Shown here in pieces: positions 7,208-15,786 of a stretch of 20,704 bases of DNA. The stretch spans positions 1 to 20,704 of the forward strand of contig JACCXR010000031.1 in NCBI GenBank assembly GCA_013696915.1, written 5' to 3'. Origin of the DNA: Euzebyaceae bacterium (GTDB lineage Bacteria; Actinomycetota; Nitriliruptoria; Euzebyales; Egibacteraceae). The notes beneath the pieces were generated by a model. The model was not told where the DNA came from and did not search any database. It saw nothing but the letters and a program-made list of their open reading frames with translations. Every line of letters starts with the position of its first letter. Position 1 is the stretch's first letter. The translations under genes and the position numbers were made by a program.

Positions 7208-9277
7208 TCAGCCGCCCGTGGCGGCCGCCTGCTGCAGTTGGTCGACGGAGACCAGGGCGGTGTTACCGAAGGCCATGACCGGCCCGTCCGCACCGGCGAG
7301 ATAGGTGGCGGCCTGCGTGCCGATCGCTGCCGGCGGGTTCTCCACGCCCACCTGCGGGGCGTGGAACACGGCGGAGGCGACCGCGGCTGACAGAGCGGTC
7401 TGCCAGCCGTTGGCGTCGCGCACGTTGACCAGGACCGCCCCGGCGGGATCCAACCCGGTGGTCGGCCACAGGTCGGTGGCGATGGCCGCGGCGGTGGCGG
7501 TGCGCTCCGCGCCGGCGATCCGGCCCTTGTTGACGCCGGGGAGCGCGTCGAAGGTGGGCTGGTCGACGGCGACCGTGCCCCCGAGGACGATCACCGCCGA
7601 GATGTCGTTCTCGGCGAGGAACCGCTCGGTGTCGACGTTGAGCTGGTTGGAAGGAGTCAGCAGGATCGGCACGCCGCTCGCGGCGGCGAACGCGCCGCCC
7701 GTGATGGCGTCGGCGAACTCGTCGCCGCGGGCCACCAGCGCGGCCGAGAAGCCGTGCTCGGCCCGCACGGTCGCCGCGATCAACGCCGCGGTGTGCTCCC
7801 GGCCGGTGCCGGCGTAGCGGCAGTCCGCGGGGAACGGCGCGGCGCAGGGCCGGTCGCCGCCTGCGGCGCGTGCCTGCAGCGCAGCCTCCTCGGTCACCGC
7901 CGCCGTCCCGCCCAGCGTCAGCACGGCGCCGTCGCCGCCGGTGACGCGCGCGATCTCCTCCCCCACCCGCTGGTCGAGCGGGCCGCCGGTCGGGGTGAGC
8001 AGGATCGGCCCCTGAGCGCCCGCCAGTGCCGAACCGGCGAGGGCGTCCGGGAACCGGTCGGCCGTGGCGAGCACCACCCGGGACGCCGCGCCGTCGCCGA
8101 ACAGGAACCGGGAGGTGGCGATCGCCTGTCCGATCGGGTCGGCGTTGCCGCCGCCGTCGAGCCGCCCGCCGTCGACGAGTGCGCCGGGCACGATCGGCGG
8201 ATCCGTCGGCGGTTCGGTCGGCGGTTCGGTCGGTCCGGGCGACGCGCCGAGCGGCGCCGCGCTCCAGTAGGGCTGCCCGGCGTCGGGCACGACCAGCTGC
8301 GCACTGGAGAAGGCGGCCTCGCAGTCGCCGCCGCTGAAGCCCGTCGCGACGTAGATGCCGGGGGCAGGCGGTGGGGTGTCCTCGGCGCCCGCCGTCCCCA
8401 GGTCCCAAGCCAGCGCGTCGCCGTCGGGCGACCACACGACGTTGAAGACGTTGCCGACCCCCTCCGGCCCAGCGAACGTGCACGTCCTCGTCGGCTGGGC
8501 GGGAGGCGCGCCGGCCATGTCGTAGACGACGATCAGCGCCGGCTCCGTGCCGAACGAGTTCCGGGGGTCGTTGACGGCCAGCCGGTCGAGCGCGCGCGTG
8601 ACGTCCGGAAGGCCGGGGATGACGCAGTCTGCGAAGACGTCGGGGCAGGCGTCGAACCACGGACCGTGGGTGTCGTCACCGAGCTCGTAGGTCGCGAGCC
8701 CTTCGCCGATCTCGTAGTGCAGCTCGGCGTGGGGCACGAGGACCACGCCGGTCGGGCTGTACCACACGGGGTGCCGGCCGTCGAGATCCTGGGGCAGCGA
8801 CGAGGAGTCACGGCCGTCGGCGTGGACGAAGTCGACCTCGAAGAGGCGGATGAGGTCGGCGCCGTCCCGGACGCTCTCGGTCGAGGTGACGGCCAGGAAC
8901 GCGCCGTCCGGAGACAGCCGGAGACCGTCGATGACCGCCAGCGACTCCGGGCGGAACGGCGCGCCGATCCGGGTGCCGTCCTGGTCCATGCGCACGATGT
9001 CGCCGAGCCCGCCCGCCGTGACGGCGTACACGACCCCGTCGTCCGACTGCGCCGGGATGCTGTAGGCGTTGTCGGCCGTCCCGTCGGTGGTGACGGGCCG
9101 TGCCGCCGCCGGGTCGTCGGCGGCCATGATCCACACGTTGTTGTCCTTGATGAACACGATGCTGCCCGTCGCCGCCCGGGCCGGGGCGGCGCTGACGACG
9201 AGCGCGGCCAACAGACCGACCACCAGCGCCGTCGTGACCACCGTGCGTCTGGGGACACCGATCACCGTCGAAGCCAT
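7208..9277 (-). CDS. Secreted beta-propeller protein with cell-wall-binding type 2 repeats
   Basis: A 689-aa exported protein. Residues 1-36 are a Sec signal peptide (RR near the start, a hydrophobic LVVGLLAALVVSA core, then an ARA-A cleavage site). Residues of about 37-330 look like a TolB/WD40-type propeller (GSIVFIKDNNVWIMAADD, then LRLSPDGAFLAVTS and VVWSPDGDALAWD). A Pro/Thr linker (PTEPPTEPPTDPPIVPG) follows near residue 345. The last 300 residues hold three cell-wall-binding type 2 repeats, each with an RFPDALAG-like (ADRFPDALAGSALAG, GDEFADAITGGAFAA, NGWQTALSAAV), ILLTP-like and LGGTxAV-like element. Family knowledge says such triplets hold proteins non-covalently in the envelope. The ATG at 9277 has GGGAGG 7 nt upstream. 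It probably acts on the cell surface, as a binding or sensing protein. No catalytic motif is seen. Confidence 0.88.
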   Translation of the reverse strand: MASTVIGVPRRTVVTTALVVGLLAALVVSAAPARAATGSIVFIKDNNVWIMAADDPAAARPVTTDGTADNAYSIPAQSDDGVVYAVTAGGLGDIVRMDQDGTRIGAPFRPESLAVIDGLRLSPDGAFLAVTSTESVRDGADLIRLFEVDFVHADGRDSSSLPQDLDGRHPVWYSPTGVVLVPHAELHYEIGEGLATYELGDDTHGPWFDACPDVFADCVIPGLPDVTRALDRLAVNDPRNSFGTEPALIVVYDMAGAPPAQPTRTCTFAGPEGVGNVFNVVWSPDGDALAWDLGTAGAEDTPPPAPGIYVATGFSGGDCEAAFSSAQLVVPDAGQPYWSAAPLGASPGPTEPPTEPPTDPPIVPGALVDGGRLDGGGNADPIGQAIATSRFLFGDGAASRVVLATADRFPDALAGSALAGAQGPILLTPTGGPLDQRVGEEIARVTGGDGAVLTLGGTAAVTEEAALQARAAGGDRPCAAPFPADCRYAGTGREHTAALIAATVRAEHGFSAALVARGDEFADAITGGAFAAASGVPILLTPSNQLNVDTERFLAENDISAVIVLGGTVAVDQPTFDALPGVNKGRIAGAERTATAAAIATDLWPTTGLDPAGAVLVNVRDANGWQTALSAAVASAVFHAPQVGVENPPAAIGTQAATYLAGADGPVMAFGNTALVSVDQLQQAAATGG
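8196..8231 (-). repeat. 12-bp in-gene tandem repeat coding the Pro/Thr linker
   Basis: Three consecutive 12-bp units (GGCGGWTCSGTC on the plus strand), the last two identical, encode the PTEP-PTEP-PTDP part of the linker between the propeller and the wall-binding repeats. Such units can expand or contract in frame, changing linker length without breaking the gene. Confidence 0.75.
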
Positions 9278-9301
9278 GAGTTGCCTCCCGCAGGTTGGGG
9301 A

Positions 9302-9320
9302 CCGGCCTTCCGCGGGCCGG
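9302..9320. terminator. Hairpin between the regulator pseudogene and the wall-protein gene
   Basis: CCGGCC (9302-9307) and GGCCGG (9315-9320) form a 6-bp GC stem with a 7-nt loop. It lies in the 94-bp gap between the end of the BTAD regulator remnant and the start of the wall-binding gene, both read leftwards. It may terminate the upstream transcript or act in the 5' leader of the wall-binding gene. No U-tract is present. Confidence 0.35.
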
Positions 9321-9371
9321 CCCTGACCACCGCACCGTGCCGGAAGCGTCTGGAGCCGGCCTATACGTCCG

Positions 9372-12172
9372 CTACACGGTGGCGGGTTCCAGCGCGTGCG
9401 CCACCGCCTCGTCGAACGTCATCGCCCGGCCCACCGCCCATTCGGCCTGGAACACCTCGCCCGCCAACGCGCTCCGCAGCGCGGCGAGATGGTGGTCGTA
9501 GCAGTCGCGGTCGGCGCCGGGTTCGGGGTGCAGGCCGCCGGCGTTCAGGAGCGCGCGGGCCGCGCCGAAGAGCCGCGCGGCCCGCAGCCGGTCACCGGCC
9601 AGGTGAGCCGCCGCGCCGAGCCCCTCCAGGCAGTTGAGCGCCTCGTGGCGCTGACCGGTGTCACGGCAGACCGTGAGCGCCTCCCGATACCGGTCCGCGG
9701 CGGACCGCGGGTCGCGGCGCTCGAGCGCGGTCACGCCGCTCAGCATGAGGGCGAAGCGCAGTGCGGCCAGCGAGCCACTGTCCCGTCCGGCTGTCACCGC
9801 CTCCTCCGCCAGCGCCGCCGCCCCAGTGACGTCTCCCTCCGCCAACGTCGCCATGGCGAGCTGAGCGCCGCAGCGTGCGATGTCGGGCGCGTACCCCAGC
9901 GTGCGGGCGACGGAGGGCCCGCGCGTACAGCGCCTTCGCCGCAGGAGCGTCGCCCTTCCCCTCGGCGACGGCGCCGAGGAGCGCCAGTGTGCGTACCTGG
10001 CAGGCGTGGTCTCCGGCCCGCTCGGCCAGCGCTCCGGCGCGGCGGGCCAGCCCGGCGGCCTCGGCGGGCCGCTCCTGCCGGTACCAGGCGCTCGCCAGCC
10101 CGAACAGGGCCTGGGCCTCGCCGGCGGTTTCGCCCAGCCGGTTCCAGATCGCCTGCGCCTCGGCGAAGTCCTCGCCCACGGAACGGTACCGATTGACGTT
10201 CATCCCGAGATTGCCCCGCGCGAGCAGCACCTCGGCGCGCGTGACGCCGGCCGGCCCGCCCGGGGCGACGAGCGCCCGGTCCACCCAGCCGAGGCCCTCG
10301 ACCGCCGTTCCCGAGTCGAGCCACCACCGCCAGAGGGCCGCGGCGAGCCGCCCGGCGAGCGCGGGCTCCGCCCCCAGGGCCCAGTCCAGCGCCGCCCGGA
10401 GGTTGGCGGTCTCCGGTTCCAGCCACGTGCGGCGGCGGATGTCGGTGTGGCCCAAGGGCGGCCGGTCCCGTTCCGCGACGTCGAGGTAGTGCAGCGCGTG
10501 CCGGCGCCGGACGTCCGCGACCTCGCCCGCGGACACGAGCCGCTCGAGCGCGTACGCCCGGAACGTTTCGAGCACGTCGAAGCGGGCGTCGACCCGCTGC
10601 GGATCCGGAGGACGAGCGCGCTGTCGACCAGGGCGGCGAGCGCGTCCGCGGGGTGCGGCACCGCCTCGCCCGCGACGACGCCGATCGCATCGGCCGTCGC
10701 TCCGCCCGCGAACACCCCGAACCGTGCGAACAGCCGCTGCGCCGCTGCGGGCAGGAGTGCGTAGCTCCAGTCGATCGCCCCCTCATCGTGCGCTGGCGGT
10801 CGAGGAGATCCCGCGCGCCGTCGGTGAGCAGGTCCAGCCGGTGTTCGAGTCTGGCCTTGATCTCGTGGGGTGCCAGCGCGTCGACGCGGGCGGCCGCCAG
10901 CTCGATGGCCAGGGGCAGTCCGTCCAGGGCGCGACAGATCGCACCGAGCTCCGAGGTGTTGTCGCGGGTGAGGTCGAAGCCGGGATCGACGGCTTGCGCG
11001 CGCCGGACGAACAGCTCGACGGCCGCCGAGGCGGCGGGGTCGCCGTCGCCGGCCAGCGCGAGCGGCGGCACCGGGTACCGGCGCTCACCGTAGAGGTGCA
11101 GCGGGGTCCGGCTGGTCGCGAGGACCGAGGCGTTGGGGCACCGCTGCAGGAGTTCTCCGAGGAGCGTCACGGCCGGGAGCAGGTGCTCGAGGTTGTCGAG
11201 CACGAGCAGCAGCCTCCCGTCGCCGATGTGGCCGGCGACGGCGTCGAGGGCCGAACGCTCGGCGGTTTCAGGGACGGCCAGGGCGCGCAGGACGGTCGGG
11301 AGCAGGAGGGCGCCGTCGGCGACCGGTGCCGGCCCTGCGAACACCACGCCGTCGGGATAGGCCGGCGCGGCGCGCTCGGCGGCGGCGACCGCCAGGCGGG
11401 TCTTGCCGATCCCCCCCGGGCCGGTCAGCGTCAGCAGGCGCGTCCCGCTCAGCAGGCGGACGACGTCACCGAGCTCGCGGTCGCGGCCGACCAGATCGGT
11501 CGTCGGTGCGGGCAGGGCGCCGGCCGGGCGCGCGGCGACCGGCTCCGCGGCCGGCGGCACCCAGTCGAGTTCGGATTTTCTGGAGGAGGATCGCCTCCTC
11601 CAGGCGGTGCAACTCGGGAGACGGTTCCAGTCCGAGCTCTCGGTCGAGGATGCGGCGGAGCTGCTGGTAGGCGGCCAGGGCGTCCGCCTGGCGGCCGCTG
11701 CGGTACATCGCGAGCATCAGCTTGGCGCGCAGCGCCTCCCGCAGGGGATGCTCGGCGACGAGCGCCTCGAGCTCTCCGACCAGCGCCGCGTGCTGCCCGA
11801 GCGCCAGGCCGGCCTCGACGCGGCCCTCGACGGCGGTGAGGCGAGCTTCCTCAAGGCGCGCTGCGGCGAGATGGGCGAAGGGCTCGGACGCGAGCTCGCC
11901 CAACGCCGCTCCCCGCCAGAGCGCGAGCCCGCGGCGCCGGGCTCCAGCGTGCGCCGCAGCAGCGAGACGTAGGTGTGCACGTTGGCCGCCGCGCTGGCCG
12001 GCGCGGCGTCGCCCCAGAGCTCGTCGACGAGCCGGTCCGGCGAGACGACCCGGTTCGCGTTCAGGAGCAGGACGACGAGCAGCGCGCGGAGCTTGGGCCG
12101 CCCGACATCGATGAGGCGCGTCCCGTCCACCACTTCCAAGGGCCCGAGGAGCCTGAACTCGACGAGCCCCAC
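9372..12172 (-). pseudogene. Broken BTAD/SARP-type regulator with NB-ARC ATPase and TPR region
   Basis: One large AfsR-like regulator is readable only by changing frame. From GTG 12172 (alternative GTG 12217): VEFRLLGPLEVVDGTRLIDV and the winged-helix DNA-binding part up to SLLRRTLEPGA. Near 11930 the frame changes and about 45-55 residues of the BTAD domain are missing. Reading resumes at LALWRGAALGELASEPF. Near 11576-11579 (a run of four T) one extra base shifts into VGRDREL and the ATPase domain with Walker A GPGGIGKT. At 10778-10782 (a run of five C) a base seems lost within DRQRTMRG/AIDWSYALLP. Near 10601-10609 another is lost, before VLETFRAYALERL. Near 9914-9920 a fifth break precedes LGYAPDIARCGAQLA, and the TPR-rich end runs to TAG 9372. 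An intact protein would have about 950 residues. It would have been an ATP-dependent activator of a nearby pathway. Several breaks lie in homopolymers. Confidence 0.82.
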
Positions 12173-12248
12173 CGGTCCCGCGGACACCCGGTCGCTGGGC
12201 GGCGTGCTGACGCGCACTGTGGGGCCGATCGTAACCGACGGCCACAGC

Positions 12249-12260
12249 CCCCCGCGGGGG
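12249..12260. other. CCCCCGCGGGGG palindrome
   Basis: A perfect 12-bp GC palindrome immediately after the stop of the small lipoprotein gene and upstream of the regulator remnant, both read leftwards. It has no loop and no U-tract. It may be a weak terminator or an operator of the regulator, but base composition makes chance occurrence likely. Confidence 0.25.
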
Positions 12261-12261
12261 A

Positions 12262-12582
12262 TCAGTCGCCGGCGAGCTCCACGAGCGTCGCGACCTGCTC
12301 GTCGCCGTCGCGCTCCTCGTAGACGATCTTCAGCAGCGTGCCGGACTGCAGCCACTCCTGCGGCTGCTCGGGCTCGAACCGCGTCTCGTCCTGCACGAAG
12401 GTGAAGCAGCGCTCCCGGTCGGGCTCGTCGTCGCGGCCGTCGGAGACGCACAGCTGGTCGGCGGTGGCCGACGAGGCGAAGCCGTAGAAGACCTTCGGTG
12501 CGAGCACGTCGAGCGCGTCGGCGCATCCCGGAAGCGCGAACAGCGACGCGAGCAGCACGGCGGCGGCGATGCGGTTCGTCAT
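12262..12582 (-). CDS. Small secreted lipoprotein, unknown function
   Basis: A 106-aa protein with a lipoprotein signal: MTNR, a hydrophobic AAAVLLASLFA core, and the lipobox-like LPGC with Cys20 as the lipid-anchored residue. After the signal there are only two cysteines, C45 and C59 (LCVSDGRDDEPDRERCF), well placed for one disulfide. The C-terminal half is acidic and predicted mostly beta (LLKIVYEERDGDEQVATLVE). I recognise no family. The start ATG at 12582 is chosen because it begins the signal peptide. It lies 5 nt after the acyl-CoA dehydrogenase stop (12588), so the two are probably co-transcribed. The longer open frame upstream of it is a shadow of the dehydrogenase. Membrane-exposed, role unknown. 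Confidence 0.75.
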   Translation of the reverse strand: MTNRIAAAVLLASLFALPGCADALDVLAPKVFYGFASSATADQLCVSDGRDDEPDRERCFTFVQDETRFEPEQPQEWLQSGTLLKIVYEERDGDEQVATLVELAGD

Positions 12583-12587
12583 GGCGG

Positions 12588-13823
12588 TCAGCGTACCGTC
12601 CCCCCGGCGCCCTCCCGACCCGCCCGCTGTCGGCCCAGCTCCTGCTTCGCAAGGCTCGCGAGGTGGACCTCGTCCGGCCCGTCGACCAGCCGCAGCGTCC
12701 GTGCGTGGGCGAAGAAGGTCGCGAGCGGCGTGTCCTGTGACATCCCGGCGCCGCCGAACGCCTGCATGGCCCGGTCGAAAACTCTCAGCGCCATCGTGGG
12801 CGCCAGGATCTTGATCATCGCGATCTCGGCCTTCGCCGCCTTGTTGCCGACCGTGTCCATCATCCAGGCCGCCTTGAGGACGAGCAGGCGCGCCTGCTCG
12901 ATCTCGACGCGCGACTGCGCGATCCAGTTCTGGATGACCCCCTGCTCGGCCAGGGTCTTGCCGAAGGTCTCCCGCTCCTCCACGCGCCCGCACATCAGCT
13001 CCAGCGCCCGCTCGGCCATGCCGATGGCACGCATGCAGTGGTGGATCCGCCCGGGTCCGAGCCGCCCCTGCGCGATGCGGAAGCCGTCCCCCTCGGACTG
13101 GAGCAGGTTCCCGGCGGGCACGCGGACGTCGTCGAACGCCATCTCGCAGTGGCCCTCGACGTCGACGTAGCCGAAGACGGTGAGGTTGCGGACGATCGTC
13201 ACCCCGGGAGCGTCGAGCGGGACGAGGATCATCGACTGCCGCCGGTACGGCGCCTCGTCCGGGTCGGTGACCCCCATGAAGATGCTGACCCGGCACCGGG
13301 GGCTGGCCGCCCCGGTTGTCCACCACTTCCGGCCGCTGACCACGTAGCCGTCGCCGTCGCGGACGATCCGTGAGCGGATGTTCCGGGCGTCCGAGCTCGC
13401 CACGTCCGGCTCGGTCATCGAGAAGCACGAGCGGATCTCACCCTCCAGCAGGGGGACCAGCCACTCCTGCTGCTGCGCCTGCGTCCCGTACTGCGCGAGC
13501 ACCTCCATGTTGCCGGTGTCGGGGGCGCTGCAGTTGAAGCACTCGGGACCGATGAGGCTGCGGCCCATCCACTCGCACAGCGGCGCGTACTCGAGGTTCG
13601 TCAGGCCCGCGCCCCACTCGAGGTCCGGCAGGAAGAGGTTCCACAGCCCGGCCGACCGCGCCCTGCCCTTGAGCTCCTCCATCACCGCCGGGTGATGGTG
13701 GGGGTCGCCGGACTCGGCGACCTCGCGGGCGTACCGCTCCTCGTTGGGCAGCACCTCGGCCAGCATGAACTCGCGCACCTGGTCCTCCAGGGCGCGCACC
13801 CGGTCGCTCTGGCCGAAGTCCAC
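12588..13823 (-). CDS. Acyl-CoA dehydrogenase (ACAD10/11-like)
   Basis: A 411-aa flavoenzyme that would oxidise an acyl-CoA to the 2-enoyl-CoA with FAD, feeding electrons to ETF. Family features: an N-terminal helical domain, FSMTEPDVASSDARNIRS (flavin/acyl-CoA contact), SGRKWWTTGA, LVPLDAPGV, a middle beta domain, and a C-terminal helical domain with QAFGGAGMSQDTPLATFF and RTLRLVDGPDEVHLASLAKQ. In the position of the usual catalytic Glu (YEGT in MCAD) stands D381 (VDGPDEVH), as I recall for ACAD10/11-like enzymes. GTG 13823 (VDFGQSDRVRALEDQV) gives the normal family length. The open frame continues to 13919 but adds only low-complexity residues. No strong ribosome site is seen. The substrate cannot be predicted. 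It is followed by the small lipoprotein gene. Confidence 0.9.
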   Translation of the reverse strand: MDFGQSDRVRALEDQVREFMLAEVLPNEERYAREVAESGDPHHHPAVMEELKGRARSAGLWNLFLPDLEWGAGLTNLEYAPLCEWMGRSLIGPECFNCSAPDTGNMEVLAQYGTQAQQQEWLVPLLEGEIRSCFSMTEPDVASSDARNIRSRIVRDGDGYVVSGRKWWTTGAASPRCRVSIFMGVTDPDEAPYRRQSMILVPLDAPGVTIVRNLTVFGYVDVEGHCEMAFDDVRVPAGNLLQSEGDGFRIAQGRLGPGRIHHCMRAIGMAERALELMCGRVEERETFGKTLAEQGVIQNWIAQSRVEIEQARLLVLKAAWMMDTVGNKAAKAEIAMIKILAPTMALRVFDRAMQAFGGAGMSQDTPLATFFAHARTLRLVDGPDEVHLASLAKQELGRQRAGREGAGGTVR

Positions 13824-13935
13824 GGCGGCGGATGCTAGCCGAGGCTGCGCGCGTCCACCGGCCTGCGGCGCACCCGGCCGCCAGCACTCCCGCCCGTGCG
13901 CGCCGGCCTCCCGCGCCACGTCTTCCGCCCCCAGT

Positions 13936-13982
13936 CAACGTTCGAAGGGTAGGCGCCGCAGGTCGCGCCTACCCTTCAACGG
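13936..13982. repeat. 47-bp palindromic element, copy 1
   Basis: The arms 13944-13956 and 13965-13977 are a perfect 13-bp inverted repeat around an 8-nt loop. With one bulged C the stem extends by CGTT/AACG. The element is 43/47 identical to copy 2 at 14058-14104. It lies in the 327-bp gene-free gap downstream of the leftward molybdoenzyme gene and upstream of the acyl-CoA dehydrogenase start. Confidence 0.85.
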
Positions 13983-14057
13983 TGCGTCAGCCACCCTGCG
14001 GACTCGCGTCGCTCCCCAGCCGGAGGCGCCCGGTCGCCAGCGCTCCGCGCCCCCGGC
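13983..14057. other. Spacer between the two palindromic elements
   Basis: This 75-bp spacer is GC-rich and does not resemble the 47-bp elements. No gene, and no promoter I can support, was seen, although the promoter of the leftward acyl-CoA dehydrogenase gene must lie somewhere in 13824-14150. Confidence 0.5.
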
Positions 14058-14104
14058 CAACGTTTGAAGCGTAGGCGCCGCAGGTGGCGCCTACCCTTCA
14101 AAGG
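14058..14104. repeat. 47-bp palindromic element, copy 2
   Basis: The arms 14063-14079 and 14086-14102 pair over 17 bp with a single mismatch around a 6-nt loop (GCAGGT). It begins 122 bp after copy 1 in the same orientation and differs at four positions. It starts 47 bp beyond the stop of the leftward molybdoenzyme gene (TAG 14153-14151), so it may serve as its terminator. Having two copies of the same element suggests a REP- or MITE-like dispersed palindrome. Confidence 0.85.
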
Positions 14105-14150
14105 GTGGGAGCGCGACACGAGCTTGGGAGCGGAGCGTCAACCCGAGCGA

Positions 14151-15737
14151 CTAGGTGACGTTCACGTGGACCGTGTGCCAGCCACTGGCGCCGTCGGGCG
14201 CGACCGGCGCGCGCTGCTCGGTCTGGGTGGCGCCGTCCGCGTCGGTCGCGCGGACCCGCAGCACGTGCGGACCCGGCGTCGCGTCCCACTCGAGGACCCA
14301 CTGGCGCCAGACGTCGACGTCGAGTTCCTCCGCCATCCGCGCCGGCTCCCAGGCCCCGTCGTCGACCTGCACCTCGACGGCTTCGACTCCACGGTGCTGC
14401 GCCCACGCCACGCCCGCGATCGGCTGGCGCCCCGCGGCCACCGCCGCGCCCGCGCGCGGCACGTCGATCCGGGACTGGGTCTTGATCGGTCCCTCCTTCG
14501 CCCACCCCCGCGGGACCCAGTAGCCGTCGAACGCCTCCCAGGTCGTAAGTTCGATCTCGGCGAGCCACTTGGTCGCTGAGACGTAGCCGTACACGCCGGG
14601 GACGACGAGGCGCGCCGGGAAGCCGTGCTCCAGCGGCAGCGGCTCCCCGTTCATACCGACGGCCACGACCGCGTTGCGGCCGTCCAGGGCGAGTTCGGTG
14701 GGGAAGCCGGCCGTCCAGCCGTCGACCGAGCGCCCGACGACCTGGCTCGCGCCGTCCTGGACGCCGGCGCGCTCGAGCACGGCGGCGAGCGGCACGCCGA
14801 GCCAGCGCGCGTTGCCGATGAGCCCGCCGCCGACCTCGTTCGACACGCACGCGATGGTCACGTCGACCTCGACCACGCCCAGGGCCTGCAACTCGTCGTA
14901 GGACAGCTCGAAGGGGCGGTCGACCATGCCGCCGACCTTCAGTCGCCACGTCGCGACGTCCACCCGCGGGACCGACAGGGCGGTGTCGATCCGGTAGAAG
15001 TCGGCGTTGGGGGTGAAGAGCGGAGTGAGCCCTTCGACGTCGAGCGTGGCCGTCTCGGGGGGCGGGGGCAGCACGCGGGCCGGCGGCGGCATCACGAGCC
15101 CTGCCCTGGTCCCCACGACGGCGGTCCGCTGGACAAGGCTCCGGCCGACGACCGCGGAGGCCACGGCGGCGGTCGCGGCGATGCCGGCGAGGCGTAGGAA
15201 CGCCCGCCGCCCGCCGCCGGTCCCCGACCTCGGGGCAGTGTCCGCGGCAGTCGCCGCACCGAGAAGCAGCCGCAGGGCCCCCACGCCGGCGGTCGCGGAC
15301 ACGACCGCAGAGGCGGCGCCGAGCAGTGCGCTCGATTGGATCTCTCTGGTGGCGGCCCAGGCCCCCAGCAGCGCGAACGCCGCGAACCCCGCCACGCCGA
15401 GGGCGAAGCGCCGCCGCGCGGCGACGCCGAGGGCGGCGCCGGCGGCCACCGACAGCACGACGATCCCGACGAGCAGGGCCTTCTTGTCCGCGGTGCCGAA
15501 GACGGCGATGGCGAAGTTCTTGACCGGCGCGGGCACCGCGTCGACGACGCGCGCCCCGACGGCCAGGACCAGCGAGGGGGCTGCGCTCACCAGGCCGGCG
15601 AGCAGCTCGCTGACGCCGAGCGCGAGCGCGGCGGCGGCGATCCCGGCGACCGCCGCCCGCGAGGGACCCCCGCCCGCTGCGCGCCGCTGTCCTGGTCGCG
15701 CCAGTTCTGGCGCCTCGACGGTCTCAGCTCTGGCCAT
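14151..15737 (-). CDS. Membrane-anchored sulfite-oxidase-type molybdenum enzyme
   Basis: A 528-aa oxidoreductase. The N-terminal third is membrane-embedded: about four hydrophobic helices (29-50, 88-108, 111-128, 136-160), then GRRAFLRLAG (R177-R178), a twin-arginine-like motif followed by a hydrophobic stretch (182-199). This should place the catalytic part outside the membrane. The molybdopterin domain follows (FTPNADFYRIDTALSVPRVD), with IACVSNEVGG carrying C297, the expected molybdenum-ligand cysteine of the sulfite oxidase fold. Downstream come FPARLVVPGVYGYVSATKWL and a C-terminal Ig-like Mo-co dimerisation domain (about 430-525). No haem-binding domain is present, so the electron acceptor is external. 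ATG 15737 is the first sensible start; the frame upstream overlaps recQ in antisense. Divergent from recQ. Sulfite is not proven as substrate; many such proteins have unknown substrates. Confidence 0.9.
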   Translation of the reverse strand: MARAETVEAPELARPGQRRAAGGGPSRAAVAGIAAAALALGVSELLAGLVSAAPSLVLAVGARVVDAVPAPVKNFAIAVFGTADKKALLVGIVVLSVAAGAALGVAARRRFALGVAGFAAFALLGAWAATREIQSSALLGAASAVVSATAGVGALRLLLGAATAADTAPRSGTGGGRRAFLRLAGIAATAAVASAVVGRSLVQRTAVVGTRAGLVMPPPARVLPPPPETATLDVEGLTPLFTPNADFYRIDTALSVPRVDVATWRLKVGGMVDRPFELSYDELQALGVVEVDVTIACVSNEVGGGLIGNARWLGVPLAAVLERAGVQDGASQVVGRSVDGWTAGFPTELALDGRNAVVAVGMNGEPLPLEHGFPARLVVPGVYGYVSATKWLAEIELTTWEAFDGYWVPRGWAKEGPIKTQSRIDVPRAGAAVAAGRQPIAGVAWAQHRGVEAVEVQVDDGAWEPARMAEELDVDVWRQWVLEWDATPGPHVLRVRATDADGATQTEQRAPVAPDGASGWHTVHVNVT

Positions 15738-15786
15738 GAGCCCACAGTAGGCCGGGGTGACCGCGTATCGCCGCGGAGAAGGGGGA

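Noticed and set aside
7754..9637. A 627-codon plus-strand frame opposite the wall-binding protein gene
   Set aside because: Antisense shadow in GC-rich DNA. The minus-strand frame has a signal peptide, a ribosome site and recognisable repeats.
9872..11839. Long plus-strand frames opposite the BTAD regulator
   Set aside because: Antisense shadows with no family resemblance. The minus-strand pieces match BTAD, NB-ARC and TPR domains.
13824..13919. N-terminal extension of the acyl-CoA dehydrogenase to 13919
   Set aside because: The extra 32 residues are low-complexity and not part of the family. GTG 13823 gives the usual start and length.
13936..14104. Two palindromic repeats with a 75-bp spacer, resembling a minimal CRISPR array
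   Set aside because: Only two units, differing at four positions, with a spacer far longer than usual and no cas gene nearby. The long self-complementary arms fit a REP or terminator element better.
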